Source: Lactobacillus kefiranofaciens
Lineage (GTDB): Bacteria; Bacillota; Bacilli; Lactobacillales; Lactobacillaceae
Assembly (NCBI RefSeq): GCF_900103655.1
Contig: NZ_FMXC01000001.1
Coordinates: 62,001 to 126,000 of the forward strand
Direction: 5' to 3'
Length of the DNA stretch: 64,000 nt
This document shows, in pieces, positions 35,850-46,377 of this stretch. A program made the position numbers and the translations under genes. Under the pieces are notes generated by a model. It worked only from the letters and a program-made list of their open reading frames with translations, had not been told where the DNA came from and searched no databases. How positions within the stretch are numbered: the first letter of the stretch is position 1; every line of letters starts with the position of its first letter.

Positions 35850-37635
35850 TGAAGAAAATCAGGAATCAGTTTGGGCAAAAGCTATTCCCTTTAAAGAACA
35901 AGTTGCAATTTTTAAACGATTGATGAAGTTCGTTAAAAAATTTAAATTTGAAATGATTATTGCCTTAGTGGGAGCCTTTATAGTCAGCATTATTAATATT
36001 CTTTTGCCTAGAGGGTTGCAGTATTTTTTAGATGTCTTTTTATTGCATCAGAGTGCGACTGTGCAGGTGATTTTGTTTGCTGGCTTTTTATATGCTTTAG
36101 GTTCAATTCTTAAGGCAGTTATTTAATTTATTTATCAATACTTTTTTGCATTAGGTTCAGAAAAAACACTTGAAAGTCTTAGACGGGCTTTATATCGTAA
36201 ATTGCATACGTTAGGAATGCGCTATTTCGATAAAACGCCTGCCGGCTCAATAGTATCTAGAGTCACTAATGATACGATGACCTTAAGCAATTTCTTGACA
36301 GTTCTATCAACTATTGTTATTGGTGCGTTTTCGGTGGTGACAGCACTTGTTGCCATGTTTACTACAAATGTGATCGCTGGTTGGCTGATTTTAGCCTTTA
36401 TACCTATCTTGCTTTTGGTAATTTGGCTATATTCACAAAAGAGTTCGCGTTTATATCGTAATTATCGTGAACACTTAAGCCGAATTAATGCTAATTTAAA
36501 CGAATCAATTGAAGGCGTCTCAATTATTCAGCAATTTAATCAAGAACATCGAATGACTAAAAATTTTGAAGGAGAAAACGGCGGTTTAATGAATACACGT
36601 TTTAATATGATTCGAATTAATTCATTGCTTCTGTCGCCTTTAACCAGTTTGCTTTACTCATTGGCTTTAGCAGTGTCATTAATGTACTTTGGCTTTCCAC
36701 TGCGAGAAACTTTTGTGCCTGCTGGCGTAGTTTATGCATTTTCACAATATATTTCTCAACTGTTTAACCCGATTTCAACAATGATGGATCAAATGACCTT
36801 CTTCCAAGACGGGATTGTTGCAGGTAAAAGAATCTTTAGAATCTTAGATGATACGCAATATGAACCTGCGCAAAATGAGCAGCAGGACTTGACTATTACT
36901 CAGGGCAAGATTGAATTTAAGCATGTTAGTTTTTCTTATGATGGTAAAAATGAAATTTTGCACGATATTTCATTTACGGTCAATCCAGGAGAAACTTTAG
37001 GAATTGTGGGGCATACTGGCTCAGGTAAGAGTTCGATTATTAATGTTATGATGCGTTTTTATGAATTCAGCCAAGGGCAAATTTTAATCGATGGCGTGGA
37101 TATAAAAAAATATCCTAAAAAGGAATTGCGTCAAAAATTAGGCTTGGTTTTACAAGAGCCATTTATGTTTTATGGTGATATTTCATCTAATATTCGTTTA
37201 TACAATAAAAAGATTACTGATCAGCAAATTAAAAAAGCCGCAAAGGCAGTACAAGCTGATCAGTTTATTGAGCAGATGCCAGGAAAATATCATGCTAAAG
37301 TAATTGAAGGTGGAGAAGAACTAAGTTAAGGTCAAAGACAACTGATTTCATTTGCTAGAACTTTGGTAACTAATCCAAAGGTCTTGGTGTTAGATGAAGC
37401 AACAGCCAATGTAGACACCGAAACTGAGACTTTGATTCAACAAGGACTTAAGCGTCTGCGTAAAGGTAGAACCACTTTAGCAATTGCACATAGATTATCA
37501 ACGATTGCCGATGCAGATCAGATTATTGTTTTGGATAAAGGGCGTATAATTGAACGAGGCAATCATGAAGAGTTGTTAAAGAAGAAGGGCTATTATTACA
37601 ATCTGTATACTTTACAGAATAATGAAAATAAATAA
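35830..37635 (+). pseudogene. Broken ABC half-transporter (YheH/LmrD-like), two in-frame stops
   Basis: Partner half-transporter starting 20 bases inside the previous gene. The frame is intact throughout except for two TAA codons. The first, at 36124-36126, follows LGSILKAVI, within the membrane domain. The second, at 37327-37329, replaces the middle residue of the ABC signature LS-x-GQRQL. Otherwise there is a full membrane domain, Walker A GHTGSGKSSI, Walker [13 protein letters not shown] with catalytic Glu, and IAHRLSTI. Without the stops it would be about 601 residues, the usual length. Both stops are one C-to-T change from CAA (Gln), a common residue in the signature position. Confidence 0.9.
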
Positions 37636-37649
37636 TTGAAGGTGAAAAA

Positions 37650-39734
37650 ATGAGAAGATATTTTGCAGTTCGTGGTGGTGCTGGTGATGTTGCTGAACCT
37701 GACGTTAATACTAAACCACAAGATAACCTATATTTAGCAGTTAATTCAGAGTGGCTTTCTAAGGCTGAAATTCCAGCTGATCGTACTTCAACTGGAGTGA
37801 ATTCCGAACTAGATATTCGCATTGAAGATAGAATGATGAAAGACTTTGCCAATATTGCTGCAGGCAAGGAAGAAATACCTAAGGTGAGAGATTTTGATAA
37901 AGCAATTGCTTTGTACAAGATTGCAAAAGCTTTTGTCAAGAGGGATGCCGACGGTGCTCGCCCAATTCAAAATGATTTGCAAAAGATTTTAGATTTAAAT
38001 AATTTTACTGATTTTAAGCAAAATGCAGCTAAATTATTTATAGGACCATACGCATTGCCAGTTGTTTATGATGTTGATGCCGATATGAAGAACACTGACG
38101 TAAACGTGCTTTATTTTGGTGGACCAGGAACATTTTTGCCAGATACAACCACTTATCAAACTTCAGATGCAAAAAAACTATTAGATATTTTGCAAAAGCA
38201 AAGTATTAATTTGCTGATGATGGCTGGTCTGGGTAAGACTGAAGCAAAAACATATGTCGAAAGCGCTTTAGCTTTTGATCAAAAGCTATCCAAAGTAGTT
38301 AAATCTACTGAAGAATGGTCAGATTACGCTGCTATCTATAACCCGGTTTCATATGCTGATTTTATTGCAAAATTCAAGTCATTTGATATGGCCGATTTCC
38401 TAGATCAGATTTTACCAGTTAAACCAGATCGCGTGATTGTGATGGAGCCGCGTTTTCTTAAGCATGCTGAAGAATTGATCAATGAACAAAACTTTGACGA
38501 GATCAAGGGCTGGATGTTAGTTAAATATATTAACAATGTAGCTAAATATTTATCCCAGGAATTTCGTGAAGCAGCGTTTCCGTTTGATCAAGCTATTTCA
38601 GGTACGCTAAAAATGCCTTCACAGATCAAGCAAGCTTACCGTTTAGCTAATGGTGCTTTTGATGAAGTCGTAGGTATCTACTATGGTCAAAAGTATTTTG
38701 GTGCTGAGGCAAAGCATGATGTGGAAGACATGATTCATAAAATGCTAAAGGTCTACGAAGAGCGAATCAAAAGTAATGATTGGCTTTCTGAAGATACTAA
38801 GAAAAAGGCGATTGTTAAATTAAATGCTTTAGTATTAAAGATCGGCTATCCAGAAAAGATTGAAGAAATCTATGATTTACTGCAAGTTGATCCTGCAAAA
38901 AGTTTATACGAAAATGAAGCGGCTATGGCAACAGTTAGAACTAGATATGAAATGAATAAATTAACTAAGCCAGTTGATCGCTCAGTATGGCTGATGCCAG
39001 GGAATTTAAACAATGCGTGCTATGATCCGCAAAGAAATGATTTAACTTTCCCAGCTGGAATTTTGCAAAAACCATTTTACGATATTCATCAATCTCGCGG
39101 TGCAAACTATGGCGGTATTGGTGCAACCATTGGTCATGAAGTTTCACACGCTTTTGATAATAGTGGTGCTAAATTTGATGAACATGGAAATATGAATAAT
39201 TGGTGGACCAAAGAAGACTTTGCTGAATTTAACAAGCGTGTCGGTCAAATGGTCGATATCTTTGACGGCTTGCAATATGGCCCGGCTAAAGTTAATGGTA
39301 AGCAAGTGGTTGGTGAGAATATTGCTGACCTAGCTGGTCTTGCTTGTGCTGTACAAGCAGGCAAGAATGATGGTGTAGATTTGAAAGACTTGTTTGAAAA
39401 TTATGCCAGAAGCTGGATGCAAAAGCAGCGTCCAGAAGCAATTAAAACGGAAGTACAAGTTGATGTTCATGCACCACAGCCTACAAGAGTAAATATTCCT
39501 GTGCAATGTCAAGATGCCTTTTATGAGGCTTTTGATGTTAAGCCGGAAGACGGCATGTGGCTTGATCCAAGCGTTATTAGCTCCACCTTGTTGACGGGTG
39601 ATGCCATGAATCAAAGCTACACCATCATTCTTGAGGTATTTAGCAACATCATTGAAATATTCACCCAAGTTCTCAGAACCAACATGTTCAAACATACCAA
39701 CGGAAGTTACGTAATCCCATTGTTGATCACCTAA
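37650..39734 (+). CDS. pepO: Endopeptidase PepO (M13 family) with a replaced C-terminus
   Basis: Zinc endopeptidase of the neprilysin family that degrades oligopeptides in the cytoplasm. It has the substrate motif NNACYDP, zinc motif HEVSH at residues 496-500, and third-ligand segment GENIADLAG. The family body runs to about residue 640 (DGMWLDP). The last ~54 residues ([20 protein letters not shown] onward) are antisense cfa sequence. Family members normally end about seven residues after this point, with a conserved C-terminal Trp that is lost here. The ATG has a GAAGGTG site. Activity of the altered protein is uncertain. Confidence 0.88.
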   Translation: MRRYFAVRGGAGDVAEPDVNTKPQDNLYLAVNSEWLSKAEIPADRTSTGVNSELDIRIEDRMMKDFANIAAGKEEIPKVRDFDKAIALYKIAKAFVKRDADGARPIQNDLQKILDLNNFTDFKQNAAKLFIGPYALPVVYDVDADMKNTDVNVLYFGGPGTFLPDTTTYQTSDAKKLLDILQKQSINLLMMAGLGKTEAKTYVESALAFDQKLSKVVKSTEEWSDYAAIYNPVSYADFIAKFKSFDMADFLDQILPVKPDRVIVMEPRFLKHAEELINEQNFDEIKGWMLVKYINNVAKYLSQEFREAAFPFDQAISGTLKMPSQIKQAYRLANGAFDEVVGIYYGQKYFGAEAKHDVEDMIHKMLKVYEERIKSNDWLSEDTKKKAIVKLNALVLKIGYPEKIEEIYDLLQVDPAKSLYENEAAMATVRTRYEMNKLTKPVDRSVWLMPGNLNNACYDPQRNDLTFPAGILQKPFYDIHQSRGANYGGIGATIGHEVSHAFDNSGAKFDEHGNMNNWWTKEDFAEFNKRVGQMVDIFDGLQYGPAKVNGKQVVGENIADLAGLACAVQAGKNDGVDLKDLFENYARSWMQKQRPEAIKTEVQVDVHAPQPTRVNIPVQCQDAFYEAFDVKPEDGMWLDPSVISSTLLTGDAMNQSYTIILEVFSNIIEIFTQVLRTNMFKHTNGSYVIPLLIT

Positions 39735-40412
39735 TTCACGGTAATCTTCAAGTTTAACTTCAGCTACATCTTGCAAATTTTCATCGTAAATCTTCTTTTG
39801 AACGAGTTTGTACTGTTCTTCACTTAAAGTTACGCCGGTAACTTTTAAACCATATTCCTTAGCAGCAGTAAGCATTAAAGTACCCCAGCCACAACCGATA
39901 TCAAGCAAAGTTCTGCCCTTTTGAGGATTTAGTTTATTTAAAATATGGTGAACTTTAGCAATCTGTGCTTTTTCAAGGTCATCTTTATTATCATCGGTGA
40001 AGTAGGCACATGAGTAAGTCAAAGTAGGATCAAGCCACATTTCGTAGAAGTCGTTACCAATATCGTAATGTCTTTGTACGTCTTCTTCGCTTTGCTTTTC
40101 CGTATGTTTTAATTTAGGTAAAAATTTACGGAATTTTAAAGAGCGTATAAAACTGTCTGCACTCTCATAAGCACCATCGATTACTTTTTGAATGCTGCCA
40201 TGAATTTCTATCTTTTTATACATGTAGCCTTCGCCTAAAGCTAGAGAAGCATTTTTAATGATCTCGCTCATAGGGATCTTTTCATTGAATACGATCTCAG
40301 CTTCAGGAGTGCCATTACCATAAACTTCGCTTTTGCCGTCCCAGTAAGTTACTTTAACGGGAAAAGGGAAGGACTTGCTAAGCATCATTTTGTAAAATGT
40401 TTTTTCTAACAA
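39330..40412 (-). pseudogene. cfa: Cyclopropane-fatty-acyl-phospholipid synthase, 3' truncated and fused to antisense pepO
   Basis: SAM-dependent enzyme that turns unsaturated membrane acyl chains into cyclopropane chains. The genuine part (about residues 1-283) includes [39 protein letters not shown] and FEHVGSENL and stops after GGANNAWI. From there the frame reads antisense pepO ([16 protein letters not shown] onward) for ~77 unrelated residues. About 100 residues of the usual C-terminal catalytic region are missing, so loss of function is likely. TTG start at 40412 with a GGAGG site on the minus strand. Confidence 0.88.
39562..39569. other. Deletion junction joining pepO and cfa tail to tail
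   Basis: TTGATCCA is shared by both sides: it reads as the end of pepO (leading into the usual DPEDR-type codons) and, on the other strand, as the expected continuation of cfa after NAW-I (W-I-N). Both genes lose their 3' ends exactly here, pointing to a deletion through 8 bases of microhomology. Confidence 0.75.
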
Positions 40413-40476
40413 TTATCTTTCCTCCAATAATTATCAAACCTAATTATTTATTTTAACACTAATCAAATATAAGCAT

Positions 40477-40507
40477 AAAAAATACTTAGTCCGTTTTGAA
40501 CTAAGTA
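40477..40507 (-). terminator. Terminator of plsC
   Basis: Arms TACTTAGT (40483-40490) and ACTAAGTA (40500-40507) with a 9-base loop; on the minus strand a T run follows (A bases 40477-40482). It lies 6 bases after the plsC stop. Confidence 0.85.
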
Positions 40508-40512
40508 CATTA

Positions 40513-41127
40513 TTATTTTGCAATGTAATGGAAATTAGGATCTAATTCTTGGTCTAAATTATTCCAAGCATCTTCAAGTTGCTGATAGATAATTGCTTCA
40601 TTTTCATGAGTTAGTTTAGTTTTACGGTCTATTGAGATTGGATTGCCGTAATTAACTTTTAATGGCTGCCGTTTTAATAATCCTTTAAATGACAATGGAC
40701 CTTGATAGACTACGGGAACCATTGGCTTTTGTGACATCTTGGCAATTACCAAGGCTCCACCTTTTAATTTAGCTGAATGCCTTGTCCCAGATGGAAAAAT
40801 AATCAGGGAAAGCTTACCTTTTTTAAGTCCCTTAACTGGAACTTTTAGAACTGAAGGACCAGGATTTTTGCGGTCTACTGGAAAAGCGTGAGCATGATTT
40901 AAAATAAAACGCAAAACTGGATTTTTGAATAATTCTATTTTGGCCATAAACATGAATTCCATTGGACTAGCGCCTAATGCAAAAAGTAAAGGCTCCCACC
41001 AAGTTCTATGTGGTGCAACTAGAATATAGTTGCCTTTTGGCAAGCGATCTTTATGATGAATATGTAGATGTCCATTTAATACCCATACGATAAAGCGCAC
41101 GATAGGGCAAATAATTTTATAAAACAT
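40513..41127 (-). CDS. plsC: 1-acyl-sn-glycerol-3-phosphate acyltransferase PlsC
   Basis: Adds the second acyl chain to make phosphatidic acid. Start at ATG 41127 (MFYKIICPIVRF) with a GGAGG site; an upstream in-frame extension of 18 residues lacks one. Motif I reads APHRTWWEPL: the conserved H-x4-D appears as H-x4-E. Motif III is FPSGTRH instead of FPEGTR. Motif IV VPVVYQGP is normal. Length 204 residues. Genes for PlsX and FakA are elsewhere in the window, so three steps of lipid supply are represented. Confidence 0.9.
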   Translation of the reverse strand: MFYKIICPIVRFIVWVLNGHLHIHHKDRLPKGNYILVAPHRTWWEPLLFALGASPMEFMFMAKIELFKNPVLRFILNHAHAFPVDRKNPGPSVLKVPVKGLKKGKLSLIIFPSGTRHSAKLKGGALVIAKMSQKPMVPVVYQGPLSFKGLLKRQPLKVNYGNPISIDRKTKLTHENEAIIYQQLEDAWNNLDQELDPNFHYIAK

Positions 41128-41189
41128 AAATTCCTCCAATTGTTGTAAGCTATTATAAAAATATAAACACAAGAAAGGCAACTGTTTTT

Positions 41190-42221
41190 ATGGTAGAACT
41201 TAAAGATAATGAACGAATTGATTATATGTATAGCGATAACTTGCGGATAATTCAAGAAAAAACTGCTTTTAGCTTTTCAATGGATACGCTTTTTCTGGCT
41301 TATTGGGCTAAAGATGCGATTCATGATCGGGATAAAGTAGCAGATCTTTGTGCTGGGAATTGTGCGGCCACTATTTATATGGCATATTTTAATCGAGCAC
41401 ATTATGACGCAATTGAAATTCAGAAAGAAATATTTTCTCAAGCTCAACGTTCAATTGAGTTGAATAAAATGGAAAACCGAATTTCAGTTTATCAGGAAAA
41501 TGTTTTGAATGCTCCTAAATTTCTGCGCAAAGATAGTTATGATGTAGTGACAGTCAATCCGCCATATTTTAAAGCACCTAAAGGTCATGAGATTAATCCT
41601 GACCGTAAGAAAGCAATTGCCCGTCATGAATTGTTGATTAATTTGGAACAAATCATTGAAGTAGCTAGTGGATTGCTCAAGATGAAAGGGAAAATGTTTA
41701 TGGTCCATCGTCCTGAGCGCTTAGGTGAAATTTGTTATTATTGTATGAAGCATGATTTGAGTGTGAAGTTTGTTCAACCGTTTGTTGCACATCGCGGAAA
41801 AGATGCAAATTTAATCATAGTTGAGGCTGTTAAGCATACGGGAACAGATGGAACAGAAATTAGGGATGCAATTGAAGTTCATGATCAAGATGGCAATTTT
41901 AAGCCTTTTATTCAGAAAATTGTACGAGAAACTGACGAAGATAAGCAAAAAAGAGAAGCACAGGGCAAGTATTATTTTTATGTTTTATTATGTAACGATG
42001 GTAGTTTTTATGGCGGATTTACTAATGATTTGGCGCATCGTTTGAAAATGCATAATGCAGGTAAAGGAGCAAAGTATACTAAGACGCGTAGACCGGTACG
42101 AATGATTTATCATGAGCAATTTGATGATAAGCGCTTAGCATTAAAGAGGGAATATTGGTTTAAACATCATAATCGTGAATGGAAGGAAAAGTTTTTAAAA
42201 GAACGTAATATTAAGTTTTAG
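41190..42221 (+). CDS. tRNA1(Val) adenine-N6-methyltransferase fused to a GIY-YIG nuclease domain
   Basis: Two-domain protein of 343 residues. Residues ~1-245 are a TrmN6/YabB-type methyltransferase: a [14 protein letters not shown] start, the SAM-binding segment [14 protein letters not shown] and catalytic NPPY at 123-126. Residues ~259-335 form a UPF0213-type GIY-YIG domain ([20 protein letters not shown], then REYWFKHH). These are separate adjacent genes (yabB, yazA) in B. subtilis. No stop or frame change lies between the domains here. Divergent from plsC over a 62-base gap. Confidence 0.9.
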   Translation: MVELKDNERIDYMYSDNLRIIQEKTAFSFSMDTLFLAYWAKDAIHDRDKVADLCAGNCAATIYMAYFNRAHYDAIEIQKEIFSQAQRSIELNKMENRISVYQENVLNAPKFLRKDSYDVVTVNPPYFKAPKGHEINPDRKKAIARHELLINLEQIIEVASGLLKMKGKMFMVHRPERLGEICYYCMKHDLSVKFVQPFVAHRGKDANLIIVEAVKHTGTDGTEIRDAIEVHDQDGNFKPFIQKIVRETDEDKQKREAQGKYYFYVLLCNDGSFYGGFTNDLAHRLKMHNAGKGAKYTKTRRPVRMIYHEQFDDKRLALKREYWFKHHNREWKEKFLKERNIKF

Positions 42222-42223
42222 TC

Positions 42224-42252
42224 TTGAAAGTTAAAAAAAATTTTTGTAAAAT
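42224..42252 (+). promoter_or_regulatory. Strong promoter of rpsB-tsf
   Basis: TTGAAA (42224-42229), 17-base spacer, TAAAAT (42247-42252), starting 3 bases after the previous stop codon. Predicted transcript start is near 42259, leaving a leader of about 124 bases. Confidence 0.7.
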
Positions 42253-42284
42253 AGATAAGTATGTTTTAAGACATGCAAGAATTT

Positions 42285-42360
42285 AAAACACATCAAGAGC
42301 GATCACCATTGTGGTGCCCTAGGTAGTGGTTAAATGGTGAAAAGAACGCTTGAGAGGATT
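42285..42360 (+). ncRNA. Structured leader of rpsB
   Basis: Nested inverted repeats precede the rpsB ribosome binding site: an outer stem of CAAG-A-GCG (42294-42301) with CGCTTG (42347-42352), and an inner stem of CACCATT (42304-42310) with AATGGTG (42333-42339). The enclosed loop is TGGTGCCCTAGG-like. The position suggests an S2-binding autoregulatory leader. I could not match it to a named family. Confidence 0.55.
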
Positions 42361-42382
42361 AAAACCATAGGAGGAATATAAT

Positions 42383-43156
42383 ATGGCAGACATTGTTACA
42401 ATGAAGCAATTGCTTGAAGCTGGTGTGCACTTCGGTCACCAAACTAGAAGATGGAACCCAAAGATGGCTCCTTACATTTTTACTCAAAGAAATGGTATCT
42501 ACATCATTGATTTACAAAAGACTATCAAGATGTTAGATGGCGCTTACAACTTTATGAAGGCTGTTGCACAAGACGGCGGCGTTTTCTTGTTTGTAGGTAC
42601 TAAGAAGCAAGCTCAAGACTCAATTGCTGAAGAAGCAACTCGTGCAGGTCAATACTACGTTAACCAACGTTGGTTAGGTGGTACTTTGACTAATTGGACT
42701 ACTATTCAAAGCCGTGTTAAGAGATTAAAGCAATTAAATGAAATGTCAAAGGATGGTACTTTTGACGTATTACCAAAGAAGGAAGTTGCTCTTTTAACTA
42801 AGGAAATGGACAAACTTGAAAGATTCTTAGGTGGTATCGAAGATATGCCAAGAATCCCAGATGTATTGTTTGTAGTAGATCCTAAGAAGGAAAAGATTGC
42901 TGTTCACGAAGCTAACATTTTGGGTATCCCAGTTGTAGCTATGGTTGATACCAACACTGATCCAGAACCAATTGACGTAGTTATCCCTTCAAACGATGAT
43001 GCTATTCGTGCTATCCGTTTGATCGCTGGTGCTATGGCAGATGCTATCGTTGAAGGCAAGCAAGGTCAAGACGATGAGTCTGTTGAAGTTGACTTTAAAG
43101 AAAATGCTGATGGCTCAGAAGAAGCTGTTAGTGCTGAAGAAAACCCAGAAGACTAG
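42383..43156 (+). CDS. rpsB: 30S ribosomal protein S2
   Basis: Ribosomal protein uS2, 257 residues. Diagnostic segments include [44 protein letters not shown] and [11 protein letters not shown]. The C-terminus is an acidic tail (~25 residues). AGGAGG site. Optimal codon use. It forms a two-gene unit with tsf, which starts 32 bases later. Confidence 0.97.
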   Translation: MADIVTMKQLLEAGVHFGHQTRRWNPKMAPYIFTQRNGIYIIDLQKTIKMLDGAYNFMKAVAQDGGVFLFVGTKKQAQDSIAEEATRAGQYYVNQRWLGGTLTNWTTIQSRVKRLKQLNEMSKDGTFDVLPKKEVALLTKEMDKLERFLGGIEDMPRIPDVLFVVDPKKEKIAVHEANILGIPVVAMVDTNTDPEPIDVVIPSNDDAIRAIRLIAGAMADAIVEGKQGQDDESVEVDFKENADGSEEAVSAEENPED

Positions 43157-43188
43157 TTTTTACTGTTAGTTCTGTAGGAGGACTTATA

Positions 43189-44211
43189 ATGGCAATTACT
43201 GCAAAGCAAGTTAAAGAATTACGTGAACGTACTGGTGCTGGCGTTATGGACGCCAAGAAGGCATTAGTAGAAGTTGACGGTGATATGGACAAGGCCATTG
43301 AATATCTTCACGACAAAGGTATGGCTAAAGCTGCTAAGAAGGCTGACCGTGTTGCAGCTGAAGGTTTAACTGGCGTTTGTGTTGCTGGCAACGTGGCTGC
43401 TTTGACTGAAATTAACTCAGAAACTGATTTCGTTTCTCAAAACGAAAAGTTCGTTAACTTAGTAAAGGATGTTACTAAGACCATTGCTGAAGGTAAGCCA
43501 GCTAATGCTGAAGAAGCAAATGAATTAAAGATGGCTGATGGCAAGACCCTAGCTCAATCTTTTGTAGACGCAACCGCAACAATTGGTGAAAAGATTGTTT
43601 TACGTCGTTTTGCTTTAGAAGAAAAGACTGATGATCAAGAATTTGGTACTTACCAACACAATGGTGGTCAAATTGGTGTAATCACTGTCTTAGAAGGTGC
43701 AGATGCCGCAATGGCTAAGCACTTGGCAATGCATATTGCTGCTATGAAGCCAAAGGTTATTTCACCAGATGAATTAGACGATGACTTCATTACTGAGCAA
43801 TTGGCATTGATGAACCACAAAATTGATCAAGATAACGAAAGTCGTGCATTAGTACACAAGAAGCCATTGCCACACCTTGTTTATGGCTCAGAAAAGCAAT
43901 TAACTGATGATGTTTTAGCTAAAGCTAAGGAAGACATCAAGGCTGAACTTAAAGAAGAAGGCAAGCCAGAAAAGATTTGGGACAGAATTATTCCTGGTAA
44001 GATGCAACGTTTCATCGATGATAATACTCAAGTTGATAAGCAATTTGCTGTTTTATCACAAGATTACATCATGGATGATAGTAAAACTGTTGGCGAATTT
44101 TTAAAAGACAATGGTGCTAAGTTAGTTGCCTTTAAGCGTTTTGAAGTTGGCGAAGGTATCGAAAAGAAACAAGAAGACTTTGCTGCTGAAGTTCGCGAAC
44201 AAATGAAGTAG
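43189..44211 (+). CDS. tsf: Elongation factor Ts
   Basis: Guanine nucleotide exchange factor that recharges EF-Tu with GTP. The N-terminal UBA-like segment [21 protein letters not shown] and the [15 protein letters not shown] motif are diagnostic. Length 340 residues, longer than the ~280-290 of typical homologues, from an extended dimerisation/C-terminal region. AGGAGG site. A perfect-looking terminator follows. Confidence 0.96.
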   Translation: MAITAKQVKELRERTGAGVMDAKKALVEVDGDMDKAIEYLHDKGMAKAAKKADRVAAEGLTGVCVAGNVAALTEINSETDFVSQNEKFVNLVKDVTKTIAEGKPANAEEANELKMADGKTLAQSFVDATATIGEKIVLRRFALEEKTDDQEFGTYQHNGGQIGVITVLEGADAAMAKHLAMHIAAMKPKVISPDELDDDFITEQLALMNHKIDQDNESRALVHKKPLPHLVYGSEKQLTDDVLAKAKEDIKAELKEEGKPEKIWDRIIPGKMQRFIDDNTQVDKQFAVLSQDYIMDDSKTVGEFLKDNGAKLVAFKRFEVGEGIEKKQEDFAAEVREQMK

Positions 44212-44230
44212 TTATTACTACCCTAAATAG

Positions 44231-44266
44231 AAAGGAGGAGTACGTTTATGTACCCCTCCTTTTTTT
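44231..44266 (+). terminator. Terminator after tsf
   Basis: Thirteen-base stem AAAGGAGGAGTAC (44231-44243) / GTACCCCTCCTTT (44250-44262) with one A-C mismatch and 6-base loop, then a T run. Confidence 0.92.
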
Positions 44267-44287
44267 AGAAAAAATCTTTTGCCTTTG

Positions 44288-44317
44288 TTGACTTAAAAGA
44301 CATTAACTAGTTATATA
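44288..44317 (+). promoter_or_regulatory. Promoter of the pyrH-frr-uppS-cdsA unit
   Basis: TTGACT (44288-44293), 18-base spacer, TATATA (44312-44317), 39 bases before pyrH. Confidence 0.55.
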
Positions 44318-44356
44318 TGGTAGAATAATTAAAGCTATTAGAGGAGGTCATTTCAT

Positions 44357-45082
44357 ATGAGTCAAGTAAAATATAAGCGTATTATTTTAAAAGTATCAGG
44401 TGAAGCTTTAGCAGGTGATAAAGGAACTGGGATTAATCCAACAGTCATCGGACACTTAGCTAAAGGAATTAAGTCTGTTCATGATTTAGGTGTTGAAATC
44501 GGTGTTGTCTGTGGCGGCGGTAATATGTGGCGTGGTGAAACTGGCGCTAAGCTAGGAATGGAACGTGCACAAGCTGACTATATGGGGATGCTTGCTACTA
44601 TTATGAATGGATTAGCTTTGCAAGATGGTCTTGAAAAAGTTGGTGTTCCAACTAGAATGCAAACCTCGATCGAAATGAGACAAATTGCTGAGCCTTATAT
44701 TAGAAGGAGAGCTTTACGTCATCTTGAAAAAGGACGCGTAGTTATCTTTGGTGGTGGTACAGGTAATCCTTACTTCTCAACTGATACTACTGCAGCACTT
44801 CGTGCGGCCGAAATTGGTGCAGATGTAATTCTAATGGCTAAAAACGGTGTTGATGGTGTTTATTCAGCTGATCCTAAAACTGATCCTTCAGCTACCAAGT
44901 TCTCAGAGTTAACTCAACTTGATTTGATTTCTAAGAATTTGAAAGTAATGGACAGAACTGCAAGTTCACTTTCGATGGACACAGAAATTCCGTTAATTGT
45001 ATTTAACGTTAATACCCCAGGTAACATTAAGAAAGTTGTTTTGGGTGAAAATATTGGTACTGTGATTAGAGGTAATAAATAA
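44357..45082 (+). CDS. pyrH: UMP kinase
   Basis: Phosphorylates UMP to UDP in pyrimidine nucleotide synthesis; hexameric amino acid kinase-fold enzyme. Diagnostic segments: [40 protein letters not shown] and [14 protein letters not shown]. Length 241 residues. GAGGAGG site. Its stop TAA shares a base with the ATG of frr (TAATG), implying coupled translation. Confidence 0.96.
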   Translation: MSQVKYKRIILKVSGEALAGDKGTGINPTVIGHLAKGIKSVHDLGVEIGVVCGGGNMWRGETGAKLGMERAQADYMGMLATIMNGLALQDGLEKVGVPTRMQTSIEMRQIAEPYIRRRALRHLEKGRVVIFGGGTGNPYFSTDTTAALRAAEIGADVILMAKNGVDGVYSADPKTDPSATKFSELTQLDLISKNLKVMDRTASSLSMDTEIPLIVFNVNTPGNIKKVVLGENIGTVIRGNK

Positions 45083-45639
45083 TGAATAACGAAATTATTA
45101 AGAAAACACAAGAAAATATGGATAAATCCATTAAGGTTTATCAAAAGAAATTAGCATCAATTCGTGCGGGAGTTGCCAATGCAGCTTTGCTTGACAATGT
45201 TCAGGTTCAATACTATGGCGCACCAACTCCTTTAACTCAAATGTCAAGTATTACTATTCCTGAACCTCGTGTATTACTAATTACACCCTATGATCAAAAT
45301 AGTTTAGATGACATTGAACATGCATTATTGGCTTCTAATCTTGGCTTAACCCCAGCTAATGATGGGAAAGTAATTAGATTAGTTATTCCACAACTTACTG
45401 GTGAGAGAAGAGAAGAAATCGCTAAGGAAGTTGGAAAATACGCTGAAGAAGCTAAAATTGCCGTTAGAAATGTTCGTCGTGAAGCTATGGATTCTTTGAA
45501 AAAAGATGAAAAAAATGGCGATATTACTGAAGATGAACAACGCAACTTGGGAAAGCAAGTTCAAAAAGTAACTGATGACTCAACTAAGAAAATTGACCAA
45601 CTTGCTGATGAAAAACGCAAGGAAATTACTCAAGGATAA
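45082..45639 (+). CDS. frr: Ribosome recycling factor
   Basis: Splits post-termination ribosomes together with EF-G. 185 residues, with the tRNA-like three-helix bundle ([18 protein letters not shown] start) and conserved segments [28 protein letters not shown] and [10 protein letters not shown]. Starts on the last base of pyrH and is followed after 2 bases by uppS. Confidence 0.97.
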   Translation: MNNEIIKKTQENMDKSIKVYQKKLASIRAGVANAALLDNVQVQYYGAPTPLTQMSSITIPEPRVLLITPYDQNSLDDIEHALLASNLGLTPANDGKVIRLVIPQLTGERREEIAKEVGKYAEEAKIAVRNVRREAMDSLKKDEKNGDITEDEQRNLGKQVQKVTDDSTKKIDQLADEKRKEITQG

Positions 45640-45641
45640 AT

Positions 45642-46376
45642 ATGAGTAAAAAAGACAATGAATTAAATCATCTAGCTATTATTATGGATGGCAATGGTCG
45701 CTGGGCTAAAAAAAGGCATAAGCCTCGATTTGTAGGCCACCGAGAGGGCATGGATAATGTTGAACGAATTACTTTAGCTGCTGATAAGTTAGGTATTAAA
45801 ATTTTAACTTTATATGCTTTTTCTACTGAAAATTGGGCAAGACCTAAAGAAGAAGTTGCTTATTTAATGAATCTTCCAGTGCGCTTTTTTGATAAGTATA
45901 TGCCCACTTTGATGAAGAACAATGTCAAAGTAAATATTATGGGGTATCTGGACGAGCTACCAGAGAAAACCTATCAAATTGTTCAACGTGCTATGTCAGA
46001 AACTGCTCATAATACTGGCCTGATCTTAAATTTTGCCTTTAATTATGGCTCGCGTAGAGAAATTGTTTCAGCGATGCAGGAATTGGGTGGAATGATTGAA
46101 GCAGGTATGCTCAAGAGTGAAGATATCACTGAAGGAATGATTTCTGACCATTTAATGACGGGTAAATTCGGGGAATACCAAGATCCTGATTTATTAATTA
46201 GAACTTCTGGTGAGCAGCGTATTTCCAATTTTTTACTCTGGCAATTGGCTTATTCAGAGCTAGCTTTCAGTGATAAAAATTGGCCTGATTTCAATGAAGA
46301 TGATTTGAAGAAATTTGTAGATGATTATAAGCACCGTAATCGGCGCTTTGGTAAGGTAGACGAATCGGATAGTTAA
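45642..46376 (+). CDS. uppS: Undecaprenyl diphosphate synthase
   Basis: Cis-prenyltransferase that makes the C55 lipid carrier for peptidoglycan and wall polymers. Motifs: [14 protein letters not shown] with the catalytic Asp, [19 protein letters not shown] and a C-terminal [15 protein letters not shown]. Length 244 residues. Tightly linked to frr and cdsA, as in other Firmicutes. Confidence 0.96.
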   Translation: MSKKDNELNHLAIIMDGNGRWAKKRHKPRFVGHREGMDNVERITLAADKLGIKILTLYAFSTENWARPKEEVAYLMNLPVRFFDKYMPTLMKNNVKVNIMGYLDELPEKTYQIVQRAMSETAHNTGLILNFAFNYGSRREIVSAMQELGGMIEAGMLKSEDITEGMISDHLMTGKFGEYQDPDLLIRTSGEQRISNFLLWQLAYSELAFSDKNWPDFNEDDLKKFVDDYKHRNRRFGKVDESDS

Positions 46377-46377
46377 T

